Assembly: GCF_051020985.1 (NCBI RefSeq) | Contig: NC_135007.1 | Span: 4,337,001-4,401,000, forward strand | Length of the DNA: 64,000 nucleotides | Reading direction: 5' to 3' | DNA from: Nomia melanderi | Taxonomy: Eukaryota; Arthropoda; Insecta; Hymenoptera; Halictidae | In this document: positions 63,712 to 64,000 of the stretch, one piece after another | How the letters are laid out: every line of letters starts with the position of its first letter | How positions within the stretch are numbered: position 1 is the first letter of the stretch | Notes under the pieces: model-generated | What the model was told of the DNA's origin: nothing | Database searches by the model: none | What the model saw: only the letters and a program-made list of their open reading frames with translations | Program-made: the position numbers and the translations under genes

Positions 63712-63975
63712 TTAACCCTTTGCACTAGACAGACAACCATCGATTGTCATTTGGTTTGATGTAGGAAAATTAGAAAGTTTTATATTCAATATTAAATTTT
63801 GTATAACGTATTAACACATGAAACATTGAAACATGATAGTTGTATTCCTCAACTCTTTGCGAATAAACATCTTTTGAACTTCTGAAAATTCTTCCCATAA
63901 TAAACTGAAAATCCATCAAGCTTTTAAATACTAGGAAAGAAAAAAATCGCGTATCAGTCTATGCGATATCCTAAT
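63712..63975. repeat. CACTCG-type TTAA element fused to repeat F
   Basis: TTAACCCTTTGCACTAGACA starts it. The next 130 bases follow 59147-59290 (TATTCAATATTAAATTTTG-like, TATTAACACATGAAACATTG). From 63865 it matches repeat F (TTCTTCCCATAATAAACTG, CTTTTAAATACTAGGAAAG). The right end may be cut by the window edge. Confidence 0.5.
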
Positions 63976-64000
63976 CCTAATCCCAAAACTAATTCCTCGT

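Larger units (their letters stand above)
53704..64000 (-). other. Region upstream of the UGT exon: probable intron, repeat-rich
   Basis: The UGT reading frame enters from the right in phase 1, so the N-terminal exons must lie upstream on the minus strand. I searched by eye for the conserved Trp-x-Pro-Gln block that should precede this exon and did not find it before 64000. The interval contains piggyBac-like relics, a 7-bp minisatellite, mariner-like ends, three GC-rich patches and TTAA elements. A short, divergent N-terminal exon could have been missed. Confidence 0.45.

Overview
The window looks like nuclear DNA of an insect, most likely a hymenopteran (bee, wasp or ant). The base is AT-rich and broken by GC/CpG-rich islands of 0.3-1.5 kb. 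The density of long ORFs is very low. The only confident protein-coding sequence is two exons of a UDP-glycosyltransferase (UGT), and the window is otherwise packed with decayed short transposons. The taxon is an inference from the character of the UGT sequence and the composition; no species can be named from sequence alone.

Gene content. One UGT gene is on the minus strand. Its penultimate exon (53484-53703) carries the UDP-sugar-binding signature. Its last exon (10554-10851) carries the membrane anchor and a C-terminal KKRN. The two exons join in matching phase across an inferred 42.6 kb intron, so two thirds of the window is one intron. The N-terminal exons were not found between 53.7 and 64 kb and presumably lie beyond the right edge.

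Layout. 1-10.5 kb lies downstream (3') of the UGT and holds at least six TTAA-bounded miniature elements and a GC island at 6.6-7.6 kb. 10.9-53.5 kb is the intron: more TTAA elements, nested insertions, GC islands, simple repeats, a large inverted repeat at 36.0-36.4 kb and a small hairpin next to the UGT splice donor. 53.7-64 kb is a further intron or the upstream region. It holds a recognisable piggyBac-like relic at 55.0-55.5 kb with an interrupted acidic N-terminal reading frame, a 7-bp minisatellite at 57.85-58.02 kb, two mariner-like ends and further TTAA elements.

Main theme. At least five sequence families of about 165-250 bp begin and end in TTAA with matching inverted ends, as expected of non-autonomous piggyBac-type MITEs. 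They sit beside the remains of a possible autonomous donor, and several are nested or abutting. No CRISPR array, rRNA or convincing tRNA gene was seen.
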